Shown: piece by piece, positions 1 through 5,975 of the stretch
Numbering within the stretch: position 1 is the stretch's first letter
Layout of the letters: each line of letters opens with the position of its first letter
Source: DATARH01 sp035935235
Lineage (GTDB): Bacteria > Pseudomonadota > Alphaproteobacteria > ATCC43930 > CGMCC-115725
Assembly: GCA_035935235.1 (NCBI GenBank)
Contig: DASYXG010000245.1
Span: 1 to 7,127 of the forward strand
DNA: 7,127 nucleotides
Direction of reading: 5' to 3'
Made by a program: the position numbers and the translations under genes
Notes under the pieces: generated by a model
Seen by the model: only the letters and a program-made list of their open reading frames with translations
Databases searched by the model: none
Told to the model about the DNA's origin: nothing

Positions 1-900
1 TGGACGGTGACGGCACTGGCTGGGACGCATGTCTGCCTGCGCCGGGTCGAGGCCGGCGCGATCTACGAGGCGATCGAGCGCGGCGGCGTCACTCACCTCT
101 GCGGCGCGCCGGTGGTGATGAACATGCTGCTCAACGACCGCGCCGCCGAGGGCCGCAAGCTGCCGCGCGCCGTCAACATGATGACCGCCGGCGCCGCCCC
201 GCCCGCCGCGGTCATCGAAGGCATGGAGAAAAAAGGATTCAAGATCGCGCACGTCTACGGTCTGACCGAAGTGTTCGGCCCCGCTACCATCTGCGCCTGG
301 CACGACGAGTGGGACGCGCTGTCTCCCGATGAACGGGCCCGCCGCAAATCCCGCCAGGGAGTGAATTATCCGGTGCTTGAAGGCCTGATGGTCGCCGACC
401 CGGAGACGCTCAGCCCCGTGCCGCTCGACGGCGAGACGATGGGCGAAGTGTTCATGCGCGGCAACATCGTGATGAAGGGCTACCTCAAGAACCCAAAAGC
501 CACCGAGGAGGCCTTCGACGGCGGCTGGTTCCACACAGGCGACCTCGCCGTCGCCCACGCCGACGGCTATATCGAAATCAAGGACCGCTCCAAGGACATA
601 ATCATCTCGGGCGGCGAGAACATCTCGACCATCGAGGTCGAGGATGTGCTCTACCGCCATCCGGCGGTGCTCGAGGCCGCCGTCGTCGCCAAGCCCGACG
701 CGCGCTGGGGCGAGACGCCCTGCGCCTTCGTCACCTTACGGGAGGGGGCTGCGGCCGGCGCCGAGGACATCATCACCTTCTGCCGCCAGCACATGGCGCA
801 CTTCAAGGCGCCACGCGACGTCGTGTTCGGCCCGCTACCCAAGACCTCGACCGGCAAAATCCAGAAATTCGTGCTCAGGGAGCGGGCGAAGAGCGCCTGA
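1..900 (+). CDS. AMP-forming acyl-CoA ligase (fatty-acyl-CoA synthetase type), 3' part
   Basis: This is the C-terminal 299 residues of an ANL-superfamily adenylating enzyme. Such enzymes activate a carboxylic acid with ATP to an acyl-AMP and then form the acyl-CoA thioester. Visible motifs, numbered from the first codon in the window: YGLTE at 86-90 (adenylate and acid-pocket motif), GWFHTGDL ending at residue 182 with the ATP-ribose-binding Asp181, the hinge region DRSKD with Arg196, GGEN at 204-207, and the C-terminal PKTSTGKIQKF with the catalytic Lys286. The stretch after the YGLTE motif (AWHDEWDAL, then a KSRQGV-like segment) resembles medium- and long-chain or methylmercaptopropionate-type acyl-CoA ligases. 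The exact substrate cannot be read from this part. The start and N-terminal P-loop lie outside the window. The stop is 4 bp before the next gene, so the two are probably cotranscribed. An acyl donor role for the downstream lipid-type genes is inference. Confidence 0.93.
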   Translation, partial: WTVTALAGTHVCLRRVEAGAIYEAIERGGVTHLCGAPVVMNMLLNDRAAEGRKLPRAVNMMTAGAAPPAAVIEGMEKKGFKIAHVYGLTEVFGPATICAWHDEWDALSPDERARRKSRQGVNYPVLEGLMVADPETLSPVPLDGETMGEVFMRGNIVMKGYLKNPKATEEAFDGGWFHTGDLAVAHADGYIEIKDRSKDIIISGGENISTIEVEDVLYRHPAVLEAAVVAKPDARWGETPCAFVTLREGAAAGAEDIITFCRQHMAHFKAPRDVVFGPLPKTSTGKIQKFVLRERAKSA

Positions 901-904
901 CGCC

Positions 905-1612
905 TTGGCCATCCACAGCCTCTTCGATGTGCTGGCGCTGTTGGTTGGGCTTGCCGTCTATCGGCTGCTGCCGGTGGCGGCCAGCGGCGTACCCGCGGAA
1001 CCCTGGAAAAGCCATCCTCTGTACATCGCCGCCGGCGCCGCCGGTGCGACGGTCGGCGCGTATCTGTTCGGGTCCGCCAACCTCTGGCTCAGCGGCATTG
1101 GCGGGGTGGCCCGCAGCATCGAGGGCGCCATTGCCGGCGGCATAATCGGCATCGAGACGTTGAAATGGCGGAGTGGCATTCATGGCTCGACCGGGCTGCG
1201 CTTGGTGGCGCCGCTGGCGGCGGCGATCGCCGTCGGGCGGCTCGGCTGCTTCTTCGCCGGCCTCGACGACATGACCTACGGCACGCCGACAACGCTGCCC
1301 TGGGGTGTCGATTTCGGCGACGGCGTGCGCCGCCATCCGGTACAGCTTTACGAAGCCGGCGCGATGGCGGCGTTTTTGATCGCTTTCGTCCTCCTGCTGC
1401 GCCATGAAGGGGAGACGGTGCGGCGAACTGGGTTCTACCTGTTCGTCGCGTTTTACGCGCTGCAGCGGTTCGGGTGGGAGTTTCTCAAACCGTACGGAAC
1501 GATCATCGGCCCGCTGAACCTGTTTCACCTGCTGTCTCTCGCACTTATCGCCTACGCCCTCGTTTTCGCGTGTCGGGAGTTGTCCCAGCCATGTCGCTAT
1601 CGACCGAGCTAG
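905..1612 (+). CDS. Lgt-like (prolipoprotein diacylglyceryl transferase family) membrane protein
   Basis: A predicted 235-residue polytopic inner-membrane protein, shorter than typical Lgt (E. coli about 290). The Lgt signatures are clear: an AGGIIG segment at 77-82 (HGGLIG in Lgt), VGRLG at 110-114, LPWGVDF at 131-137 and RHPVQLYEA at 143-151. A late helix carries Tyr184 and Arg188 in the spacing of Lgt YxxxR. Residues aligning with E. coli Arg143 and Arg239 are kept (Arg112, Arg188). The catalytic-His position is Ala77 and the Asn after GRLG is Cys115. It is therefore probably not a standard lipoprotein-maturation enzyme but an Lgt-fold lipid-binding or lipid-modifying paralogue; this is inference. 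The start is taken as TTG at 905, 4 bp after the ligase stop, with a weak purine-rich site (GAAGAG, 888-893). GTG at 929 is the alternative. An in-frame ATG at 644 would lie inside the ligase gene and is rejected. The 3' end overlaps the radical SAM gene by 22 bp. Confidence 0.85.
   Translation: MAIHSLFDVLALLVGLAVYRLLPVAASGVPAEPWKSHPLYIAAGAAGATVGAYLFGSANLWLSGIGGVARSIEGAIAGGIIGIETLKWRSGIHGSTGLRLVAPLAAAIAVGRLGCFFAGLDDMTYGTPTTLPWGVDFGDGVRRHPVQLYEAGAMAAFLIAFVLLLRHEGETVRRTGFYLFVAFYALQRFGWEFLKPYGTIIGPLNLFHLLSLALIAYALVFACRELSQPCRYRPS
1575..1579 (+). promoter_or_regulatory. Ribosome binding site for the radical SAM gene
   Basis: GGGAG lies 11 bases before the ATG at 1591, inside the end of the Lgt-like gene. 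It supports ATG 1591 over the in-frame ATG at 1474, which would extend the protein by 39 residues unlike the family and deep into the Lgt-like coding region. Confidence 0.55.
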
Positions 1613-3033
1613 CCGCGCCGGCCCTTGCCGCCTCCGCACCGCCGCGCAAGCCACGGCCATACATTTTCCGCGGCCAGACCACATCGCTGTGCGAGACCTG
1701 CATGGGCCTTGTCCCGGCGAAGATCGTCCAGGAGGGCGAGGCGGTCTATTACCTCAAGCGCTGCGCCGAGCATGGCGTCCAGAAGACGCTTATCTCGACC
1801 GAGGCGAGCTACTGGAAGCGCTGTCACGACTTCCTCAAGCCCGGCGACGTCCCGCTCAAATTTCACACTCGGATCGACAAAGGTTGCCCCTACGATTGCG
1901 GCCTCTGCCCCGATCATGAGCAGCATAGTTGCCTGGCGCTGATCGAGGTCAACGAGCACTGCAACCTCACCTGCCCAACCTGCTTCGCCAGCTCGTCGCC
2001 GGCCCGAACCACGCAGCGCAGCCTCGCCGAGATCGAGTCCATGCTCGATCTGCTGGTCGAGAGCGAGGGGCAGCCCGATCTGCTGCAGATTTCTGGTGGC
2101 GAGCCAACCCTCCACCCACAGATTCTCGACATTATTCGCGCGGCGCGCGCGCGGCCGATCCGTCACGTCATGCTCAACACCAACGGCATCCGCATCGCGA
2201 ACGACCCCGACTTTGTCGCGGCGCTCGCCGAGATGAAGCGCGCTTTCGAGGTTTACCTGCAATTCGACGCGCTGTCCGCCAGCGCGCTACAGACGATCCG
2301 CGGCGCCGATCTGCGGCGGGTCCGCGAGCGAGCGCTCGACGCGCTCGACGCGGCCGGCATCTCGACGACGCTTGTCTGCGTCGTCCGCAAAGGCGTCAAT
2401 GATGGCGAGATCGGCGATGTGTTGCGCTATGCGCAAAGCCGGCCTTGCGTGCGCGGCGTCACCTTCCAGCCGGTACAGGATGCCGGCCGCAACGACGGCT
2501 TCGACCCCGCGCGCGACCGCATCGTGCTCTCGGAAATCCGCCGCGCGATCATCGATCAGTGGGGGGTGTTCGGCGAGGACGACATGATCCCGCTGCCGTG
2601 TAACCCCGATGCGATCTCGATCGGTTATGGCATGCGCACCGACGACGAGATCAGGCCGCTGATCCACCTCTTCCCGCAGGAGGTGCTGGTGAGGTCGGCG
2701 CCGAACTCGGTGACCTTCGAGGGCAAGCCGGAAATGCGCCAGCTCCTCATCGAGTTGCTGTCGCTGTCATGCGCGGGACAGCAATCGGCCAACGTGCTGC
2801 ACGAGGTATTATGCTGCCTGCCGCTTGTCGAAGTGCCCGCCCAGATTGGTTATGACCGCGTCTTCCGGGTGACCGTGGTGAGCTTTCTCGACCGGTTCAA
2901 CTTTTGTCTTGCCGGGGTCAAGCGCTCCTGCATCCATTTCGTCACCGATGACGGACGGGTTATTCCCTTCGACACTTACAACATGTTCCATCGTCCCGGG
3001 CTCGCCACCCCCGGGGCGAGGGCGCCGGCATGA
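1591..3033 (+). CDS. Radical SAM enzyme of the Tes/MJ0619 (tetraether lipid synthase-like) type
   Basis: A 480-residue radical SAM protein. The SAM-cluster motif CNLTCPTC places Cys124, Cys128 and Cys131 in CX3CX2C spacing, followed by the SAM-binding GGEP at 169-172. An N-terminal CxxC (34, 37) with Cys58 and His61 (RCAEHG) forms a rubredoxin- or zinc-ribbon-like site. A second array, Cys99-X3-Cys103-X2-Cys106 with Cys114, directly precedes the radical SAM motif. The C-terminal part has PLPCNPDA (Cys337), a CxxG-type site at 394, Cys408-409, Cys439 and Cys447, and ends in the family-typical IHFVTDDGRVIPFDTYN. This N-to-C order matches archaeal tetraether lipid synthase (Tes) and the MJ0619 methylase, which carry several Fe-S clusters and act on unactivated carbons. 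Lipid-tail C-C coupling or methylation are the candidate reactions; the substrate is unknown. Its overlap with the Lgt-like gene upstream and the small membrane-protein gene downstream points to a membrane-lipid substrate. Confidence 0.88.
   Translation: MSLSTELAAPALAASAPPRKPRPYIFRGQTTSLCETCMGLVPAKIVQEGEAVYYLKRCAEHGVQKTLISTEASYWKRCHDFLKPGDVPLKFHTRIDKGCPYDCGLCPDHEQHSCLALIEVNEHCNLTCPTCFASSSPARTTQRSLAEIESMLDLLVESEGQPDLLQISGGEPTLHPQILDIIRAARARPIRHVMLNTNGIRIANDPDFVAALAEMKRAFEVYLQFDALSASALQTIRGADLRRVRERALDALDAAGISTTLVCVVRKGVNDGEIGDVLRYAQSRPCVRGVTFQPVQDAGRNDGFDPARDRIVLSEIRRAIIDQWGVFGEDDMIPLPCNPDAISIGYGMRTDDEIRPLIHLFPQEVLVRSAPNSVTFEGKPEMRQLLIELLSLSCAGQQSANVLHEVLCCLPLVEVPAQIGYDRVFRVTVVSFLDRFNFCLAGVKRSCIHFVTDDGRVIPFDTYNMFHRPGLATPGARAPA
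3001..3020 (+). promoter_or_regulatory. Hairpin covering the ribosome binding site of the small membrane-protein gene
   Basis: CTCGCC at 3001-3006 pairs perfectly with GGCGAG at 3015-3020, leaving an 8-base loop. The right arm contains the first bases of the GAGGG ribosome binding site (3018-3022) of the next gene. Ribosomes finishing the radical SAM gene would melt the hairpin, so translation of the two genes is probably coupled. The pairing is seen; the regulatory role is inferred. Confidence 0.4.
3018..3022 (+). promoter_or_regulatory. Ribosome binding site for the small membrane-protein gene
   Basis: GAGGG lies 7 bases before the ATG at 3030, an ideal spacing. It supports this small gene being real and starting at the ATGA overlap with the radical SAM stop. 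Confidence 0.55.
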
Positions 3034-3254
3034 GCGGCGGTCAGATCGCAGCGCTGATCTTCGCCATCATTCTGCTGCTACCCGGCGGCTGCTTTCTGTT
3101 TTTCGGGACCGTTTTCGCGACCGAGTCCGGCGGTTTCGGGCTGATGCTGTTGCTGATCGCGGCCGCCATCTTGGGTCTGGCCGCGTTTTTGTTCCGGGTC
3201 GCCTTTCGCCGCCGTCAGTCCCCCGGCCCGGCCGCAGGCGATACGCGGCCCTAA
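3030..3254 (+). CDS. Small two-helix inner-membrane protein, unknown function
   Basis: A 74-residue hydrophobic protein that I do not recognise as a named family. It has two predicted membrane helices, about residues 5-27 (rich in Ile, Leu and Phe, with a PGGC turn) and 34-57. An arginine-rich cytoplasmic tail follows (RVAFRRR), then a short Pro/Gly-rich end. Both termini are probably cytoplasmic by the positive-inside rule. The start overlaps the radical SAM stop as ATGA and has a good ribosome binding site, so it is the fourth gene of the operon and likely translationally coupled. Its position suggests a membrane partner or anchor for the Lgt-like and radical SAM proteins, which is inference. 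It ends 15 bp before the stop of the convergent TIR gene; no clear terminator hairpin with a T-run is visible between them. Confidence 0.7.
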   Translation: MSGGQIAALIFAIILLLPGGCFLFFGTVFATESGGFGLMLLLIAAAILGLAAFLFRVAFRRRQSPGPAAGDTRP

Positions 3255-3269
3255 CGCCCGCGATCCTCG

Positions 3270-4748
3270 CTAAATTCGCCACATCGTCGCGTGACCATGA
3301 CCGTTCTTGTCGTCAACACTATCGCCCTCTGCTTCGGTCGACGATTTTAGCGTAAGGTCAAAGTAATCAGCGGTATAATTTCCACTACCCTTCAGATAAG
3401 AAACATTGGAACACGCAATTGTGACTTTATTGTCATTTATTGTTATTACAGTATCTTCACGGACAGTCGTGATGGCACCATCACTACCCTTGAATGAAAC
3501 GTCAAGATGCCCGGTAAAACTATTGTAACCAGCGGTCTGCGTTACGGTCAGCGTCCCCGAGTATGGGCTATTGTCGCTGTCGAAAAAGGAGAGGCTCCAC
3601 AGCTGCCCAGGCGCGAAAGACGCGGTGACAGGCTGGGGTGATGGCGATGGCGCCGGTGTCGGCGCCGGCTTTTGCTCCGAAGGTCTACCCGCTTGATTCG
3701 GCGAGAGTGGCGGAGATGGCGCGGGCGCGGGAGATGGCACCGGAGCGGGTGTAGGAGCGGGCGTGGGTGTTGGCGTGGGCGTCGGGCTCGGGTGGCTGGC
3801 CACGAGAATGGCGACGATGGCAACAACCACGAGGCCGCCGACGCCGGCGCCGATCGCAACCTTGTGCTTGCCCTCAAGCCGCGTTCTCGGGGTTGCCAAC
3901 CCGGCCGCCGGCGCGGTTTGTGGCTGTGCGGTCGCCTGCCGCTCCGTCTGCTCACCCTCGCGCCGCGCGGCAGCGAGACGCGCCGCCGCCTCTTGCCGTT
4001 CCCGTTCCTCGCGCTCGCGCAGCTCGGTTGCGAGCCGATTGCGCTCCTCCTGCAGGCGGCGCTGCTCTGCCAGCCCCTGTTGCCGATCTTCCTCTTCGCG
4101 GCGGCGGGCCTCCGCGGCTTCGCGCTCGCGGTCTTCCTCGAGCCGACGCTGGCGCTCTTCCTCCTCGCGCTTGAGCTGCTCGGCAAACCGCTGCCGCTCT
4201 TCATCTTCCGCCGCCGATGTGGTTGGCGCGGGGCTGGTTTCCGCGGTCGACGAAACAGCGACCGGTTCAGGCGCCGGGGATTTCGCTCTCTCTCCCAGCA
4301 AATTGTCGATGGCGCGGATCAGTCGCGCCATATGCGTGTCAAAATCCTGTCCGGCGTCGATCGTCGCTGCGTTGCGATAGGCGAAATCCTCAAGGCTCGG
4401 CGGCAGCTGATCGGCACGCGGCATTTGGGCGCGCAGCACAAGAACAGGGATCAGCGGAACTTTCTTGCGCAGCGCGGCGTCGATCTCGACCCGCACCGGA
4501 TCGGCGGCATTGTCGAGCCGGCTTTGCCCGGGACGAGGGCCGATCCATTTTGGGCCGACCACCGCCACCATGATGTCGGTGTCGTCGATCACCGAATTGA
4601 CATGCTTACGAAAATCGACACCCAGCGGGATGCTGTCGATGTCGCGAAACACGGTTTCCCGGCCGTAATGCGCCGATAGCCGGTCAAAGATGCGGCCGGT
4701 GATTACATCCGAGTCGTCGCGCCGATAAGAGATCGTAATTCGCGGCAT
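3270..4748 (-). CDS. TIR-domain single-pass membrane protein with coiled coil, Pro-rich spacer and external beta-rich domain
   Basis: A 492-residue protein with an unusual domain order. Residues 1-150 are a TIR domain: ISYRRDDS at 6-13, a DIDSIPLG BB-loop-like segment at 36-43, MVAVVGPKW at 60-68, and PVRVEIDAAL at 84-93, where Glu88 sits at the position of the catalytic Glu of NAD-cleaving TIR domains. Residues 181-265 are a Glu/Arg-rich coiled coil. A basic stretch (288-296) precedes one membrane helix at about 297-317. A Pro-Thr/Pro-Ala spacer (319-374) and a Thr/Ser/Asp-rich beta-type domain (about 378-492) follow. The basic residues before the helix place the TIR inside the cell and the C-terminal domain outside the membrane. 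Bacterial TIR domains act as NADases in defence or as signalling and scaffold modules. Whether this one cleaves NAD is inferred only from Glu88. No Thoeris or other defence partner lies nearby. The start ATG has AGAGAA six bases upstream. Confidence 0.88.
   Translation of the reverse strand: MPRITISYRRDDSDVITGRIFDRLSAHYGRETVFRDIDSIPLGVDFRKHVNSVIDDTDIMVAVVGPKWIGPRPGQSRLDNAADPVRVEIDAALRKKVPLIPVLVLRAQMPRADQLPPSLEDFAYRNAATIDAGQDFDTHMARLIRAIDNLLGERAKSPAPEPVAVSSTAETSPAPTTSAAEDEERQRFAEQLKREEEERQRRLEEDREREAAEARRREEEDRQQGLAEQRRLQEERNRLATELREREERERQEAAARLAAARREGEQTERQATAQPQTAPAAGLATPRTRLEGKHKVAIGAGVGGLVVVAIVAILVASHPSPTPTPTPTPAPTPAPVPSPAPAPSPPLSPNQAGRPSEQKPAPTPAPSPSPQPVTASFAPGQLWSLSFFDSDNSPYSGTLTVTQTAGYNSFTGHLDVSFKGSDGAITTVREDTVITINDNKVTIACSNVSYLKGSGNYTADYFDLTLKSSTEAEGDSVDDKNGHGHATMWRI
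3627..3794 (-). repeat. Pro-rich low-complexity spacer coding region in the TIR protein
   Basis: This segment encodes residues 319-374, with a run of Pro-Thr dipeptides followed by Pro-Ala and Pro-Ser repeats and a second Pro-rich patch near its end. It lies just outside the membrane helix, so it probably spans the periplasm or cell wall as a stiff linker. Such repeats can vary in length between strains by slippage. Confidence 0.6.
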
Positions 4749-4754
4749 CGCCGG

Positions 4755-4760
4755 TTCTCT
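4755..4760 (-). promoter_or_regulatory. Ribosome binding site for the TIR gene
   Basis: Read on the - strand, AGAGAA lies six bases before the ATG at 4748, with AGGGGA (4765-4770) a little further upstream. This supports ATG 4748, which also gives the TIR domain its usual beginning a few residues before the ISYRR strand. Confidence 0.45.
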
Positions 4761-4856
4761 TTGTTCCCCTGAACCGTGACGCGTCCGGATATCCCGGCCG
4801 CATGGCCAGTTTGCGGGGCGCTACGCTACAGCACGTGCGGTTTACCGAACAATACT

Positions 4857-4870
4857 CACGGCTTCCCGTG
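4857..4870. other. Short hairpin between the MBL and TIR genes
   Basis: CACGG, a CTTC loop and CCGTG form a perfect 5-bp stem. Flanking ACAA (4849-4852) and TTGT (4871-4874) could extend it past a four-base bulge. It lies about 80 bp past the MBL stop and 110 bp before the TIR start on the - strand. It has no following T-run, so a weak terminator, attenuator or operator are all possible and none is established. Nothing else clear is seen between 4749 and 4949. Confidence 0.25.
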
Positions 4871-4949
4871 TTGTCCCAAAAGGTTACGCTGGATGGCTAC
4901 CATTGACGCCGCATTTATCGCCGAGAGCGTCGTCGCCCAAGGGACGTCG

Positions 4950-5825
4950 TCAGTCCTTGGCTGTCGCTTCCTTCCTGTCGCGAATACGGGCATGAAGGTT
5001 GTTGACGATCATTCCGGTCAGTCGCTGATCGTGTGGGAAGAGGCGCTGGCCGATGGGGTACGGGTCTTGTTCGGTGACCGGCACCGGGCCGCCGAGGATC
5101 TCTTCTGGTGTCGCTCCGCGATCGACAAAGCGTTCAACGTAGCCGACCCAGTTCTCGACGATTTGCGCTTGTTCGCGGAGATAGTCCTTGCCGCACTGCT
5201 CGCCGTGCCCGGGGACGATTGTTTCGGCGTCCAGCGCCTCGATGCTCTTCAATGCGCCAAGCCATTCCCACGGGTCGCATTCCTGCAACCAACTCCGGCA
5301 TTTGTGGAAGACATTGTCGCCGGTAAAAACAACGCCTTCTTCCGGCACATAGACCGAGGTCTGCGGAGCCGTATGGCCAGGGTGGTGGATAATTTGAAAG
5401 GTGTGATTGCCGACGTTGAGGGTTAGGCTTTCGGTGAAGGTCACGGTTGGACCGTGCGGGTCAACATAGTCAGGGTGGCCCAAGAGCCAGACGCTGTCCG
5501 GGTCTATCTGCTTAAACCGCTCGCGTTTCTCCTCCATCGTGCCAAAAGCACTGAGATAGCGCTCGAAGCATTCCTGCAATTTGACCTGACCGACCACCGG
5601 CACATTCGAAAAATAGGCGTTACCTGAGATATGGTCGCCGTGCGGCTCGGTATTGATCAGGTAACGGATCGGCGCCTTCTCTTCGAGCATCTCGCGCCAG
5701 CGAACCGCATCGATCGGTTGCTGAGGCGTGTCGACCATTACATAGCCGTCGGTGGTCTCGACAAAGCTAGGATTGCAGCCTGCGAAATAGATTTCGGTGA
5801 AGGTATGAGGTCCAACCCGGCGCAT
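4950..5825 (-). CDS. Metallo-beta-lactamase-fold hydrolase with altered HxHxDH motif
   Basis: A 291-residue cytoplasmic MBL-fold protein. The metal-site motifs occur in the right order: TEPHGDH at 59-65 (where HxHxDH is usual), HHPGHT with His151, FTGDNVF with Asp170 and VPGHG with His207. The first His of HxHxDH is Glu60, while His62, Asp64 and His65 are kept. The family hydrolyses thioesters, lactones, sulfate esters and other bonds, usually with two metal ions; this substrate is not predictable. A two-metal site with Glu as a ligand, or loss of one metal, are both possible. The length is normal for the small-hydrolase group and there is no signal peptide. The start at 5825 has a very strong ribosome binding site five bases upstream. 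It lies 201 bp upstream of the TIR gene on the same strand, and the spacing argues against tight coupling. Confidence 0.88.
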   Translation of the reverse strand: MRRVGPHTFTEIYFAGCNPSFVETTDGYVMVDTPQQPIDAVRWREMLEEKAPIRYLINTEPHGDHISGNAYFSNVPVVGQVKLQECFERYLSAFGTMEEKRERFKQIDPDSVWLLGHPDYVDPHGPTVTFTESLTLNVGNHTFQIIHHPGHTAPQTSVYVPEEGVVFTGDNVFHKCRSWLQECDPWEWLGALKSIEALDAETIVPGHGEQCGKDYLREQAQIVENWVGYVERFVDRGATPEEILGGPVPVTEQDPYPIGQRLFPHDQRLTGMIVNNLHARIRDRKEATAKD

Positions 5826-5830
5826 AACGT

Positions 5831-5838
5831 CCTCCTCC
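5831..5838 (-). promoter_or_regulatory. Strong ribosome binding site for the MBL-fold gene
   Basis: On the - strand GGAGGAGG lies five bases before the ATG at 5825, close to a perfect anti-16S match. It fixes the start and suggests efficient translation. Confidence 0.75.
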
Positions 5839-5959
5839 GCCTGGATGGTTGTTGTGGTGATCTTCCCTCAATCCCAGAACAGCGACAAGGACTAGACGTC
5901 AAACAAGGCCTTCTGCGCAGGACGGCTTGGGGCTGCGAGGGGCAGATGCATACCCATGT

Positions 5960-5975
5960 GTCACCACGATGTGAC
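5960..5975. promoter_or_regulatory. Operator-like inverted repeat
   Basis: GTCAC, six bases, then GTGAC is a perfect 5-bp dyad of the kind bound by dimeric regulators. It overlaps the palindrome TGACGTCA at 5972-5979. It lies about 135 bp upstream of the MBL start and 280 bp upstream of the solute-binding gene, so it could serve either. A chance occurrence is possible. Confidence 0.2.

Noticed and set aside
644..904. In-frame ATG extension of the Lgt-like gene starting at 644
   Set aside because: The first 87 codons lie inside the ligase gene in another frame and read as Arg/Ser/Pro-rich nonsense. The ligase frame there carries conserved motifs up to Lys286.
1474..1590. ATG at 1474 as start of the radical SAM gene
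   Set aside because: It adds 39 residues overlapping the Lgt-like coding region. ATG 1591 has a ribosome binding site, and the first conserved motif (CxxC at 34-37) then sits at a normal distance.
875..2262. Long - strand open frames opposite the Lgt-like and radical SAM genes (875-1684 and 1609-2262)
   Set aside because: They are antisense to genes with clear family motifs; their translations show no recognisable domain and reflect high GC.
3255..3269. Bidirectional terminator between the two convergent genes
   Set aside because: Only 15 bp separate the stops, and no stable hairpin with a T-run is visible on either strand.
3740..3794. CRISPR-like or tandem DNA repeat
   Set aside because: The repetition is short and codes for Pro-Thr dipeptides in frame; there are no spacers or longer repeat units.
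3672..4679. 335-codon + strand open frame opposite the TIR gene
   Set aside because: It is an Arg/Leu-rich shadow of the coiled-coil and Pro-rich region; the - strand frame carries the TIR motifs.
3270..4748. TIR protein as part of a Thoeris, STING or CBASS defence system
   Set aside because: No SIR2/SLOG, STING or cyclase partner lies beside it, and the membrane-anchored layout with an external domain does not match those effectors.
4776..5426. 216-codon + strand open frame opposite the MBL gene and its downstream gap
   Set aside because: It lies antisense to the MBL metal-binding motifs and has no recognisable domain.
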